NCBI GenBank assembly: GCA_040902585.1
Contig: JBBDXA010000114.1
Coordinates: 1-32,083 of the forward strand
Length of the DNA stretch: 32,083 nucleotides
Direction of reading: 5' to 3'
Source: JBBDXA01 sp040902585
GTDB lineage: Bacteria > Planctomycetota > Phycisphaerae > Phycisphaerales > Phycisphaeraceae
Both the position numbers and the translations under genes were made by a program. The notes beneath the pieces are model-generated. The model was not told where the DNA came from, made no database searches, and was given only the letters and a program-made list of their open reading frames with translations. Of the stretch, positions 16,556-23,146 are shown piece after piece. The first letter of the stretch is position 1. Every line of letters begins with the position of its first letter.

Positions 16556-16576
16556 CTTTCCGTTCGCACGTATAAT
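16547..16576 (+). promoter_or_regulatory. Promoter of the ROK kinase gene
   Basis: A consensus -10 TATAAT (16571-16576) is preceded, after 18 bp, by CTGACT (16547-16552), which matches TTGACA at four positions. The -35 is supplied by the last copy of the tandem repeat. Transcription would begin about 16583, only a few bases before the ribosome binding site, so the leader is very short. Confidence 0.65.
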
Positions 16577-16588
16577 CCTGCTCATCTC

Positions 16589-16595
16589 AAGGAGG
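16589..16595 (+). promoter_or_regulatory. Strong ribosome binding site AAGGAGG
   Basis: AAGGAGG lies 5 nt before ATG 16601. It is the strongest Shine-Dalgarno match in the window and suggests efficient translation of the kinase. Confidence 0.8.
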
Positions 16596-16600
16596 CTCTC

Positions 16601-17566
16601 ATGGCAAAGTCGGATAATCGTCTCTTCATCGGCGTGGACCTGGGCGGCACGAACGTCGCGGTCGGCGCGGTCGATGCGAAGAATAAAGTCGTGGTGCGCG
16701 ACAAGAAAAAAACCAAGGCGGAAGAAGGCACCAAGTCCGTGATCGAGCGGATCGTCAAGCTCGTGAAGGATGTGGCCGAGCAGGCGAAGGTGCCGTTGGA
16801 TCAGATCGGCGGGCTGGGCATCGGCGCGCCGGGCGCGGTGGACATGAACAAAGGCGTCGTGCTCAACGCGGTGAACCTGCGCTGGACGAACTTCCCGCTG
16901 GCTGCGGCGCTGAAGGATGAACTGAAGATTCCCGTGACGGTGGACAACGATGTCAACGTCGGCACGTGGGGCGAGCACGTCGCGGGCGCGGCCAAGGATT
17001 ATGACGATCTGCTCGGTGTGTTCGTCGGCACGGGCATCGGCGGCGGGCTGGTGCTGGGCGGCCAGCTTTATCACGGGCACTACTTCACCGCAGGCGAGAT
17101 CGGGCACACCGTCCTCTTCGGCGACAGTCCGCTGGGCATGCGCACCTTGGAAAACCGCGCGAGCAGGACGGCGATGGCCAACACGCTCAAGCAGCTCATC
17201 CTCTCGAATCACGAGAGCGAGATTTTCAAATTGACTGAAGGAAACCTGGATGCGATCCGCTCGGGCGTGCTCTCCAAGGCCCTGAAGGCGGAGGACCCGC
17301 TGGCGATGACGGTGATCCGCCAGTCGGCGGCGTATGTGGGCATCTCCATCGCCAACACCTTGACATTGCTCAGCTTACCCTGCGCGGTCGTGGGCGGCGG
17401 GGCGATGGAAGCCCTGGGCGATGTCTACCTGAAATGGGTCAAGCAGTCGTTTGAGGAACATGTGTTTCCACAAAAACTCAGGTCGGCGAAAATCCTGGCG
17501 AGCAAGCTGGGGGATGATGCCGGCGTGGTCGGGGCGGCGGACCTGGCGCGAATCCGCCTGGGCTGA
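16601..17566 (+). CDS. ROK family sugar kinase (glucokinase-like)
   Basis: The protein has 321 residues. The N-terminal phosphate-binding motif is D13-L-G-G-T. The catalytic Asp is in V-D-N116-D117-V-N-V, and the second phosphate loop is G-T-G-I-G-G-G at about 143-149. The sugar-binding G-E166-I-G-H169 follows. The family phosphorylates glucose or related hexoses and N-acetyl-sugars with ATP, in the cytoplasm. The usual CxCGxxGC zinc cluster after GEIGH is absent (HTVLFGDSPLGMRT is found instead), so this is a zinc-less ROK branch. The sugar specificity cannot be read with confidence; glucose is the default inference. It is transcribed alone from a tandem-repeat-based promoter, and a candidate small RNA follows it. 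Confidence 0.9.
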   Translation: MAKSDNRLFIGVDLGGTNVAVGAVDAKNKVVVRDKKKTKAEEGTKSVIERIVKLVKDVAEQAKVPLDQIGGLGIGAPGAVDMNKGVVLNAVNLRWTNFPLAAALKDELKIPVTVDNDVNVGTWGEHVAGAAKDYDDLLGVFVGTGIGGGLVLGGQLYHGHYFTAGEIGHTVLFGDSPLGMRTLENRASRTAMANTLKQLILSNHESEIFKLTEGNLDAIRSGVLSKALKAEDPLAMTVIRQSAAYVGISIANTLTLLSLPCAVVGGGAMEALGDVYLKWVKQSFEEHVFPQKLRSAKILASKLGDDAGVVGAADLARIRLG

Positions 17567-17604
17567 TTCATCGAGGGTTTTTCCTGAGTTTGCTAATTTA
17601 GGGG

Positions 17605-17634
17605 TTGACGATGACGGGTACCTCATGGCATGAT
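17605..17634 (+). promoter_or_regulatory. Candidate promoter of a small RNA
   Basis: TTGACG (17605-17610) and CATGAT (17629-17634) are separated by 18 bp. They lie 39 bp after the ROK stop codon and about 120 bp before an intrinsic terminator, with no plus-strand gene between. Confidence 0.4.
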
Positions 17635-17640
17635 GATGGA

Positions 17641-17782
17641 ACTGAGAGGGTGCCGGGTGATTCCAACCATTGCATCGGGGAAATGACCAGCTTCAACCTG
17701 CCAGTTACCGGAGTCCGCGCCCTCCTTCTACTTAGAGCTTTCTCCCCTCCGCCCCGTTGTCGCTTGCGGCAACGGGGTTTTT
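17641..17782 (+). ncRNA. Candidate small non-coding RNA (about 140 nt)
   Basis: A promoter-like pair, about 110 nt without a convincing reading frame, and a strong intrinsic terminator follow one another in a gap where the next gene is on the other strand. Within the stretch, GAGGGTGC (17646-17653) can pair with GCGCCCTC (17717-17724) over 8 bp, enclosing an internal region. The 3' end is the terminator stem plus T-tail. It does not show the conserved features of SRP RNA, RNase P RNA or tmRNA. A long 3' trailer of the ROK transcript is the main alternative. Confidence 0.35.
17752..17782 (+). terminator. Rho-independent terminator (plus strand)
   Basis: CCCCGTTG (17752-17759) pairs with CAACGGGG (17770-17777). 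The stem can extend by three pairs (one wobble) to a CTTG loop, and it is followed by TTTTT (17778-17782). It ends transcription from the ROK gene and/or the candidate small RNA, just before the facing yjbQ gene. Confidence 0.9.
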
Positions 17783-17785
17783 CTT

Positions 17786-18178
17786 TCACCGCCATTGCAG
17801 CCAGACCTCCCGCGTGCGCGGGCCGTCGAACTCGCACAGCCAGATGCCCTGCCAGCGCCCGAGCATCAGCCGGCCTACCTCGATCAGCACCGTCACGCTC
17901 GAACCCATCATCGACGCCTTCACGTGGGCCGCACTGTTGCCCTCGGCATGCTGATAGAACGGCTGCCGCCACGGCACCATCACATCGAGTTGATGCAGCA
18001 TGTCATGCACCACATCAGGGTCCGCGTTCTCGTTGATGGTCACGCCTGCGGTGGTATGCGGAACGTAAACCACGACCTGCCCTTCGCGCAGGCCGGCGTC
18101 GGTGATGAGGCGCTGGACGTGATCGGTGATGTCGATCATCTGGTCACGCTGGCGGGTCATGATCTGGAGTTGTTCCAT
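17786..18178 (-). CDS. yjbQ: YjbQ family (UPF0047) protein
   Basis: The protein has 130 residues from ATG 18178, the usual length for the family. Hallmarks are VVYVPHTTAGVTINENADPDV, then EGNSAAHVKASMMG and the C-terminal GRWQGIWLCEFDGPR. YjbQ is a small trimeric beta-rich protein; E. coli YjbQ shows weak thiamine-phosphate synthase activity, and its true role is unclear. The conserved histidines (in VPHT and AAHVK) are present. Upstream in-frame codons back to 18304 encode a basic stretch unlike the family and are excluded. It faces the ROK/ncRNA transcript, whose terminator lies 3 bp past this gene's stop. Confidence 0.9.
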   Translation of the reverse strand: MEQLQIMTRQRDQMIDITDHVQRLITDAGLREGQVVVYVPHTTAGVTINENADPDVVHDMLHQLDVMVPWRQPFYQHAEGNSAAHVKASMMGSSVTVLIEVGRLMLGRWQGIWLCEFDGPRTREVWLQWR

Positions 18179-18383
18179 ACCGCGGATGATAAACCCTGGA
18201 GGTCTGCCGCGTTCAATTGCCCGCCGATCGGATAGAAAATGGCTGAAAAACAGGGAGAATTCCCACCCGCTGCGCTGACACATGAGCCGATGAGACGATA
18301 TCATTCAGCAGGTGATTGCTTCGATGGTATCCACACGTCGCAATGCCTCGTTCCACGAGTTGCCCCCCCACGCTCCGGCCGGT

Positions 18384-18390
18384 AGAAGGG
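18384..18390 (+). promoter_or_regulatory. Ribosome binding site that decides the prepilin start
   Basis: AGAAGGG lies 8 nt before ATG 18399, giving the short basic leader MPWRRG that fits a prepilin. Alternative starts at 18312 (GTG) and 18324 (ATG) would give an unusually long leader. Confidence 0.6.
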
Positions 18391-18398
18391 TTTTGCTC

Positions 18399-19133
18399 AT
18401 GCCTTGGCGACGCGGTTTCACGCTGATTGAAATGTTGCTGGTCATTTCACTGATCACAATGTTGATCTCCATCACGCTGCCCGCGCTCTCCAAGAGCCGG
18501 CTCACGGCGCGCGAAGGCATCTGCGGGTCCAACCTGCGCCAGGCGACGATCGCCTTTACCGCCTATTCCAACGACAACAATCAGCTCTTCCCGGACATGT
18601 CGTACAACCCGATCACCAAAGCGCAGTGGTCGCAGCCGCCCTACTGGCAGCAGCCTTACTTTCGCGATCACCTGGGCGCGCTGTACGGCATGAGGCGGGA
18701 GATGTGGTACTCACCGACGAACGATCTGTGGAACCGCGATGACTTCTGGTGGTACGACACGGGCAACCCGGCGACAAGCAACCACTTCGTCAGCGGGTTC
18801 TTTTACTTCGGCTCGACACTGACCAGCAGCGCCGCCTTCCGCAACAGCCTGAGCAATCCGCCGCCCAACGGCATGGCGGCGTTCCCGCGACGCAACGGCG
18901 GGTCGTCGTACTCCAACATGATCTGGGCCGACCTGAACCGCCGACTTAGCAGCCATCCCACCACCTGGCTCACGCCCGGCGACGCACGCCGCTGGGGCTC
19001 CAATCACTGGTACGGCAACCCCGACATGGTCCCGCACGGCTCGCACCGCGCGTTCACCGACAACCACGTGGACTGGATCACCGGAAGCGAACTGAAAATG
19101 CAGTCGACGTATGGTGCGATTATGTACTGGTGA
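18399..19133 (+). CDS. Type II secretion/prepilin-like protein
   Basis: The protein has 244 residues. The leader MPWRRG6 is cut before FTLIE (Glu at mature position 5), followed by a hydrophobic helix (about 7-30) ending in LPALSKSRLTAREG. The next motif, CGSNLRQATIAFTAYSNDNN, and the C-terminal HRAFTDNHVDWI match the planctomycete pseudopilin-like family that begins with this leader and ends with an 'F-x-D-x-H-V' motif. The middle is rich in Trp, Tyr and Asn. A prepilin peptidase would process it at the inner membrane. These proteins are numerous in such genomes, and most have no known role. No pilus or secretion genes adjoin it. Confidence 0.88.
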   Translation: MPWRRGFTLIEMLLVISLITMLISITLPALSKSRLTAREGICGSNLRQATIAFTAYSNDNNQLFPDMSYNPITKAQWSQPPYWQQPYFRDHLGALYGMRREMWYSPTNDLWNRDDFWWYDTGNPATSNHFVSGFFYFGSTLTSSAAFRNSLSNPPPNGMAAFPRRNGGSSYSNMIWADLNRRLSSHPTTWLTPGDARRWGSNHWYGNPDMVPHGSHRAFTDNHVDWITGSELKMQSTYGAIMYW

Positions 19134-19235
19134 TTAGAGTGCGCCCCCGCCTGTCAGCGGTCAGACTGGTTAGCGGTCGGGCCGAGTCCGCGAGGCCCAC
19201 CCGTGACCGCGACTTTCGTCCACGTCGAAGTGCGA

Positions 19236-19249
19236 AGCCGCAAGCGGCT
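19236..19249. repeat. 14-bp palindromic element (AGCCGCAAGCGGCT), copy 1
   Basis: Arms agccgc and gcggct flank AA. The copy is identical to the one at 23133-23146. Its last base is the first base (plus-strand order) of the DUF4432 gene's stop codon, so the element begins exactly where that gene ends. Confidence 0.85.
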
Positions 19250-20394
19250 CAGAGGCGCAGCTTCCCATCGTGTCTCATCATCGCCTGGATCGCAGCCTTA
19301 TCGCTGTGAACGCGGATCGTCATCTGATATCGCTTCGTCTCGCCCGGCTCCAGCCACTGGGCCGCGTTGGGATGCTGATCGTTATCCTTGCCCAGCAGCG
19401 AACCACTGAACGGTTCAATGCCGGTGACATAGGAACCGGGGCCGAAGTGCTGCCAGTTCGCCAGTCGCGGCAAGCACTCCGCGGGGTAGGCGAGTTCCAG
19501 AGCGAGATTCAGCTTCGCATTCACCAGACCCGCGTGACACACGCCGTCGCTGTCCGGCTCGTTGTCCACAAGCAGGACGCGCTCACCCGCGCCGCGATGC
19601 TCAGCCAGCGGGCCGGTGACTTTCTTCAGGGCGTTGAGCTTCGCGGCTGAGAGCGGGCCATCGCTGCCGAGGTACTGCGTCCTGCCGCGGTAGATGAGCC
19701 TGGCACCGGCATCGACGAGCGGGTAGCCGAGGTTGACGTGATACAGCCAGTTGTGAGCGGCGCGGGTGTTGAAGCGGTTGGTGACCTGATCGTAAAGGAC
19801 GATCTCGTTGACGCCGAGGCGGCATTGAATCTGCCTTCGCACTTCGAGAACGGGGCCGAACATGTGGGCATCGCGGATGACCATGGAAAGGATCATCTCG
19901 TTGCGGCCGCGCTGCGGGTCCGGATTGACGAGCATCTCGACGCCTGCGGGCGTGTTGGAGTGATGCCCGTGCAGGCCCAGCGACTGGCCGTCTTCCGTGC
20001 GGGGCGGGCCGAAGTAGTTGGGCCCGCACGAAGTGAGCAGCCCGCCCGGCCAGCCGCGCAGCCAGTCGATGCCTGTGTTGTAGGCATGCTCCGGCGGGCG
20101 GTAGCCGCTGGGCGTGAGGTAAGCGAGGTTGTGCTGGTTGCACGAAGCTTCGACGATGTCCCCGCCGCGATCGAGGGCGACGGTGAAGCGCAGCCCCGCG
20201 CCGGTGTTGAAGTGTGCGACGCGACAAGCCTGCGGCCCGCCGCCCGCGCCGGTCGGCACACAGTCGAGTGTGCCGGTGCGGATGCCGCCGACCTGCAACA
20301 CGTTCTCGAATTTGTCGGTGTCGAACGGGCAGTTGGCCACAGGGCCTGGCCCGGTCTGAACGCCACGAACGGTTTTACTGGTGCGTTTGGCCAT
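19249..20394 (-). CDS. DUF4432 family protein (aldose-1-epimerase fold)
   Basis: The protein has 381 residues from ATG 20394, preceded by GGAG about 6 nt upstream; GTG 20400 is an alternative. It is a beta-rich cytoplasmic protein related to aldose 1-epimerases and known as DUF4432. Visible family segments are LDRGGDIVEASCNQHNLAYL, the GWPGGLLTSCGPNYFGPP loop, GLHGHHSNTPA, the NWLYHVNLGYPL core and PGSYVTGIEPFSG. His in GLHGHHS and Glu in GIEPF are plausible sugar-site residues. The family probably binds or interconverts a sugar, but the substrate is unknown. It ends on a palindromic repeat and is divergent from the FmdB-type gene. Confidence 0.85.
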   Translation of the reverse strand: MAKRTSKTVRGVQTGPGPVANCPFDTDKFENVLQVGGIRTGTLDCVPTGAGGGPQACRVAHFNTGAGLRFTVALDRGGDIVEASCNQHNLAYLTPSGYRPPEHAYNTGIDWLRGWPGGLLTSCGPNYFGPPRTEDGQSLGLHGHHSNTPAGVEMLVNPDPQRGRNEMILSMVIRDAHMFGPVLEVRRQIQCRLGVNEIVLYDQVTNRFNTRAAHNWLYHVNLGYPLVDAGARLIYRGRTQYLGSDGPLSAAKLNALKKVTGPLAEHRGAGERVLLVDNEPDSDGVCHAGLVNAKLNLALELAYPAECLPRLANWQHFGPGSYVTGIEPFSGSLLGKDNDQHPNAAQWLEPGETKRYQMTIRVHSDKAAIQAMMRHDGKLRL

Positions 20395-20410
20395 GTTCAC
20401 TCCGTTAGCC

Positions 20411-20425
20411 GCGGGCTTCGCCCGC
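20411..20425. repeat. GC-rich hairpin in the divergent DUF4432/FmdB region
   Basis: GCGGGC (20411-20416) and GCCCGC (20420-20425) flank a TTC loop, preceded by tagcc. A second small hairpin (cggac / gtccg, 20465-20479) follows. Both lie between two divergent genes, where promoters are expected; the first resembles the dispersed planctomycete palindromes. Confidence 0.55.
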
Positions 20426-20507
20426 TTTCCAGCGTGGACCGGATAGAATGTAGCGACATTCCCCCGGACCGAAAGTCCGCGCGCCCGCGCAACCTGGAGA
20501 TATGACC

Positions 20508-20756
20508 ATGCCCGTGTACGAATACGTCTGCAATGACTGTGAAAAGGTAACCGAAGCCCTGCGGAAGATGGCGGATTCAGATGCGCCGCAGATGTGCGAA
20601 CACTGCGGCAGCGCGAAGACGCATCGCACGCACAGCCTTGTGGCGGCTCCGGTCGGGCACGGGCAGTCGCTGCCGGTCGCGGGCGGCGGGGGCGGGCATG
20701 TGCATAGCGGATCGTGTGGCTGCGGGAAGCCGCGCGGGTCGTGCGGGATGGGGTGA
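20508..20756 (+). CDS. FmdB family zinc-ribbon protein
   Basis: The protein has 82 residues, beginning MPVYEYVC. Two C-x2-C pairs (C8/C11 and C30/C33) bind one zinc. The tail is rich in Gly, His and Cys (G-G-G-G-G-H-V-H, then S-C-G-C-G). The family name comes from a putative regulator of formamidase genes; most members are small regulators of unknown target. GGAG at 20496-20499 is 8 nt before ATG 20508 but only 2 nt before an in-frame ATG at 20502, so 20508 is chosen. It is divergent from the DUF4432 gene. The Gly/His/Cys tail could bind additional metal, which is inference. Confidence 0.85.
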   Translation: MPVYEYVCNDCEKVTEALRKMADSDAPQMCEHCGSAKTHRTHSLVAAPVGHGQSLPVAGGGGGHVHSGSCGCGKPRGSCGMG

Positions 20757-20812
20757 GGCAGCGTGATCGAGAGGATTCGTCACCTCACTATTGCTGAAGT
20801 GATGCAACGGCT

Positions 20813-21247
20813 TCACGAGCTTGTCGAGCTGGGTGCAAGAAGCTCCCGCACAAGAACCGCCCAATCCGATTCAATCCAATCGCTGCCCAGTGGAAGCGCC
20901 CGATGCACGTCCCATCCGGCCAACTCAAGTTCGCCCACCATGTGCCGGGCCGCATCAGCATTCGACGAGTGGACGATGACCGGACATGTCGGCTTGCACG
21001 TCGCCAAATACTTCGCAGCAATCAGACCGTCACCCCAATCCTCGTCCGAACCTGCGGGTGGATAGAGATCGTGATCCAGCGAAATGAGGCAGGCGGATGC
21101 CACGCGCGCTCGAGCCCCTTCGATCCAGTCGTGCGCGCTCCTCTCACTCCAAACAGTGAGGGACATATTGATGATCGCAAGCGACGCTTTGAATCGCTCT
21201 ACGCGGGCATTTTCGTCATCGAGGATCAGTACTTCACTTCGACACAT
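20813..21247 (-). CDS. Cyclic-phosphate processing receiver-domain protein (cPPRD)
   Basis: The protein has 144 residues from ATG 21247 (ATG 21283 is an alternative). It is a stand-alone receiver-like domain: VLILD10-D11-E near the start, then LISLD58-H-D60-L at the phospho-acceptor position, G-D-G-L-I-A-A-K-Y, and V-I-V-H93-S-S-N in the strand that normally carries Thr/Ser. The extra His in LDHD and HSSN marks the cPPRD branch, predicted by comparative work to act on cyclic phosphates near nucleic-acid repair genes. No partner gene adjoins it here. It faces the FmdB gene (56-bp gap) and lies downstream of the pnt operon's 3' end on the same strand. Confidence 0.75.
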   Translation of the reverse strand: MCRSEVLILDDENARVERFKASLAIINMSLTVWSERSAHDWIEGARARVASACLISLDHDLYPPAGSDEDWGDGLIAAKYLATCKPTCPVIVHSSNADAARHMVGELELAGWDVHRALPLGSDWIESDWAVLVRELLAPSSTSS

Positions 21248-21282
21248 GCACGAAACGATAAGTACGGAGACGTCCGCGAGCA

Positions 21283-21313
21283 ATCCGCATTCCGCAATCC
21301 GCGATCCGCAATT
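21283..21313. repeat. Degenerate ATCCGCA-type tandem repeat
   Basis: Four imperfect units of about 7-8 bp (atccgcat, tccgca, atccgcg, atccgca) lie just before the end of pntB on the minus-strand side, between pntB and the receiver gene. Confidence 0.6.
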
Positions 21314-21318
21314 TCGCT

Positions 21319-22734
21319 TTACCCTTCCTTCAATTCATTCACCAGCGCCTGCACCATCTTCTTCCCGTCGCCGAAGAGCATCCCGCAGTTGGGCAGGAAG
21401 TAGAGCTCGTTTTCCACGCCTGCGAAGCCGGGGTTCATCGATCGCTTGATCACGATCACGCTGCGGGCCTTGTCCACATCGAGAATCGGCATGCCGTAGA
21501 GCGGCGAGGTCTTGTCGTGTCGTGCAGCCGGGTTGGTCACATCATTCGCGCCGATGACCAGCGCGACGCCGGCCTGTTCGAACTCGGCATTCGCGCCATC
21601 CAGATCGAACATCGCTTCATAAGGCACATTCGCCTCGGCCAGCAGCACGTTCATGTGCCCAGGCATACGCCCCGCGACAGGATGGATCGCGTACTTCACG
21701 CTGATGCCGCGGTCTTCGAGCAGGCGTGCGAGTTCCGCCACCGCGTGCTGCGCCTGGGCGACCGCCATGCCGTAGCCGGGTACGACGATCACGAGGCCTG
21801 CCGCTTCGAGTTGGATGGCGACATCTTCAGGCGTGACGGACCGTGCCTCGCCCTGGGGGCCGCCGTCGCCGCCGGTTGTTGCGACCGGCGCACCGACGCC
21901 GCCGAAGAGCACATTGAGCAGCGAGCGGTTCATCGCCTTGCACATGATGTTGGTCAGAATCAGGCCGGAGGCGCCGACCAGCGCGCCGGTGATGACGAGC
22001 AGTTCGTTCTGCAACACGAAGCCCGCCATGGACGCGGCGATGCCGGAGTAACTGTTCAGCAATGAGATGACCACAGGCATGTCCGCCCCGCCGATGCCGA
22101 TGACCAGGAGAATGCCCAGAGCGAGGGCCGCGAGGGTCGTGATGATGAACGTCCAGCCCCAGGTGGGGTTGAAGACGAGCAGGATAGTGAAGAGAACAGA
22201 GAGCAGAATCAGGCCGACGATGACGAGGTTCTGGCCTTTGAATTGAACGGGGGATGACGGCGTGATCTTGAGGCCCTGGAGTTTGCCGAAGGCGACGAGT
22301 GAGCCGGTGAAGGTGACGCCGCCGACGAGGACAGCCAGGCCGGTGGAGCCGGTGAAGGCTGCGGGCAGGTCGGCATAAGACCCAACACGTCCATACGCGC
22401 CGATGGCCACAAGCAGGGACGCGATGCCGCCGAAGCCGTTGAGCAGTCCGACCATTTGCGGCATGCCGGTCATGGGCACTTTAATCGCCAGCCACAGGCC
22501 GATGCCGCCGCCGATGGCGAGTGCGATGATGATCCAGATCAAGCTGACCGCCTCGCCGCCGGACATATGGAAGAAGGTGACGATGCAGGCCAGGAGCATG
22601 CCTGTCGCGGAGAGGAGGTTGCCGCGCTGGGCGGATTCGATCCTGGAAAGCATCTTCAGGCCGAAGATGAAACAGATCGCCGCGCCGAGGTAGGCGAGGT
22701 TGATCCAGTCAGTGGCGGCGGCGAGGTGGAGCAT
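21319..22734 (-). CDS. pntB: Proton-translocating NAD(P) transhydrogenase subunit beta
   Basis: The protein has 471 residues from ATG 22734. The N-terminal half is a bundle of about nine membrane helices (dII, about 1-255). The C-terminal half (dIII, about 290-471) is the NADP(H) domain, with GYGMAVAQAQHAVAEL and KRSMNPGFAGVENELYF, both family hallmarks. With PntAA and PntAB it couples proton entry to hydride transfer from NADH to NADP+, producing NADPH at the inner membrane. It is the last gene of the pnt operon, 103 bp after pntAB; that gap is filled by repeats. An in-frame ATG at 22806 falls inside those repeats and is rejected. Confidence 0.97.
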   Translation of the reverse strand: MLHLAAATDWINLAYLGAAICFIFGLKMLSRIESAQRGNLLSATGMLLACIVTFFHMSGGEAVSLIWIIIALAIGGGIGLWLAIKVPMTGMPQMVGLLNGFGGIASLLVAIGAYGRVGSYADLPAAFTGSTGLAVLVGGVTFTGSLVAFGKLQGLKITPSSPVQFKGQNLVIVGLILLSVLFTILLVFNPTWGWTFIITTLAALALGILLVIGIGGADMPVVISLLNSYSGIAASMAGFVLQNELLVITGALVGASGLILTNIMCKAMNRSLLNVLFGGVGAPVATTGGDGGPQGEARSVTPEDVAIQLEAAGLVIVVPGYGMAVAQAQHAVAELARLLEDRGISVKYAIHPVAGRMPGHMNVLLAEANVPYEAMFDLDGANAEFEQAGVALVIGANDVTNPAARHDKTSPLYGMPILDVDKARSVIVIKRSMNPGFAGVENELYFLPNCGMLFGDGKKMVQALVNELKEG

Positions 22735-22743
22735 GGTTGGAAA

Positions 22744-22767
22744 GGGACGGAGGGACGGAGGGACGAA
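22744..22767. repeat. 8-bp tandem repeat GGGACGGA x3
   Basis: Units at 22744-22751 and 22752-22759 are identical; the third (22760-22767) differs at one base. It lies about 10 bp upstream of the pntB start codon, that is, inside the operon, where a ribosome binding site would be expected. Confidence 0.8.
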
Positions 22768-22776
22768 GGGGAAGAG

Positions 22777-22840
22777 GGCCAAGCGCCAAGGGATGAGGGA
22801 TCGCAATCCCCTGGCCCTTGGCCCTTCACCCTTGGCCCTA
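22777..22840. repeat. Imperfect long inverted repeat ending on the pntAB stop codon
   Basis: GGGCCAAGCGCCAAGGG on the left and GGCCCTTGGCCCTTCACCC on the right can fold back on each other with mismatches around the centre (atgagggatcgcaatcccc). The right end overlaps the pntAB stop. It resembles dispersed repeats and has no T-run. Confidence 0.6.
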
Positions 22841-23119
22841 TTTCTTCTTGAACATCTGGAGCATGCGGTTGGTCACGACGTATCCGCCGACGACGTTGAT
22901 CGTGGCGAAGATGACGGCGAGGAATCCGAGGACGACGCCGAAGCTGGCCATGGTGCCGCTGAAGGAGCAGATCAGGGCCCCGACGAGGGTGATGCCGCTG
23001 ATGGCGTTGGAGCCGCTCATCAGGGGCGTGTGCAGGGCCGAGGGGACTTTCGAGATCAGCTCGACGCCGAGGAAAATCGCCAGCACGAAGATCACGATGT
23101 AAGTGACGAAGTTGTCCAT
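22838..23119 (-). CDS. pntAB: Proton-translocating NAD(P) transhydrogenase subunit alpha 2
   Basis: The protein has 93 residues from ATG 23119 (MDNFVTYIVIF). Three membrane helices (about 4-22, 32-53 and 60-82) are separated by short loops, with the conserved HTPLMSGSNAISGI segment at about 30-43 and a basic FKKK end. It is the membrane part of the alpha chain, encoded separately as in Rhodospirillum-type transhydrogenases, and helps form the proton channel with PntB. It lies between pntAA and pntB. Confidence 0.95.
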   Translation of the reverse strand: MDNFVTYIVIFVLAIFLGVELISKVPSALHTPLMSGSNAISGITLVGALICSFSGTMASFGVVLGFLAVIFATINVVGGYVVTNRMLQMFKKK

Positions 23120-23132
23120 ATCGTTCTCGCTA

Positions 23133-23146
23133 AGCCGCAAGCGGCT
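23133..23146. repeat. 14-bp palindromic element (AGCCGCAAGCGGCT), copy 2
   Basis: It is identical to the element at 19236-19249. It overlaps the pntAA stop codon (23145-23147) and fills the 25-bp gap before pntAB. Confidence 0.85.
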
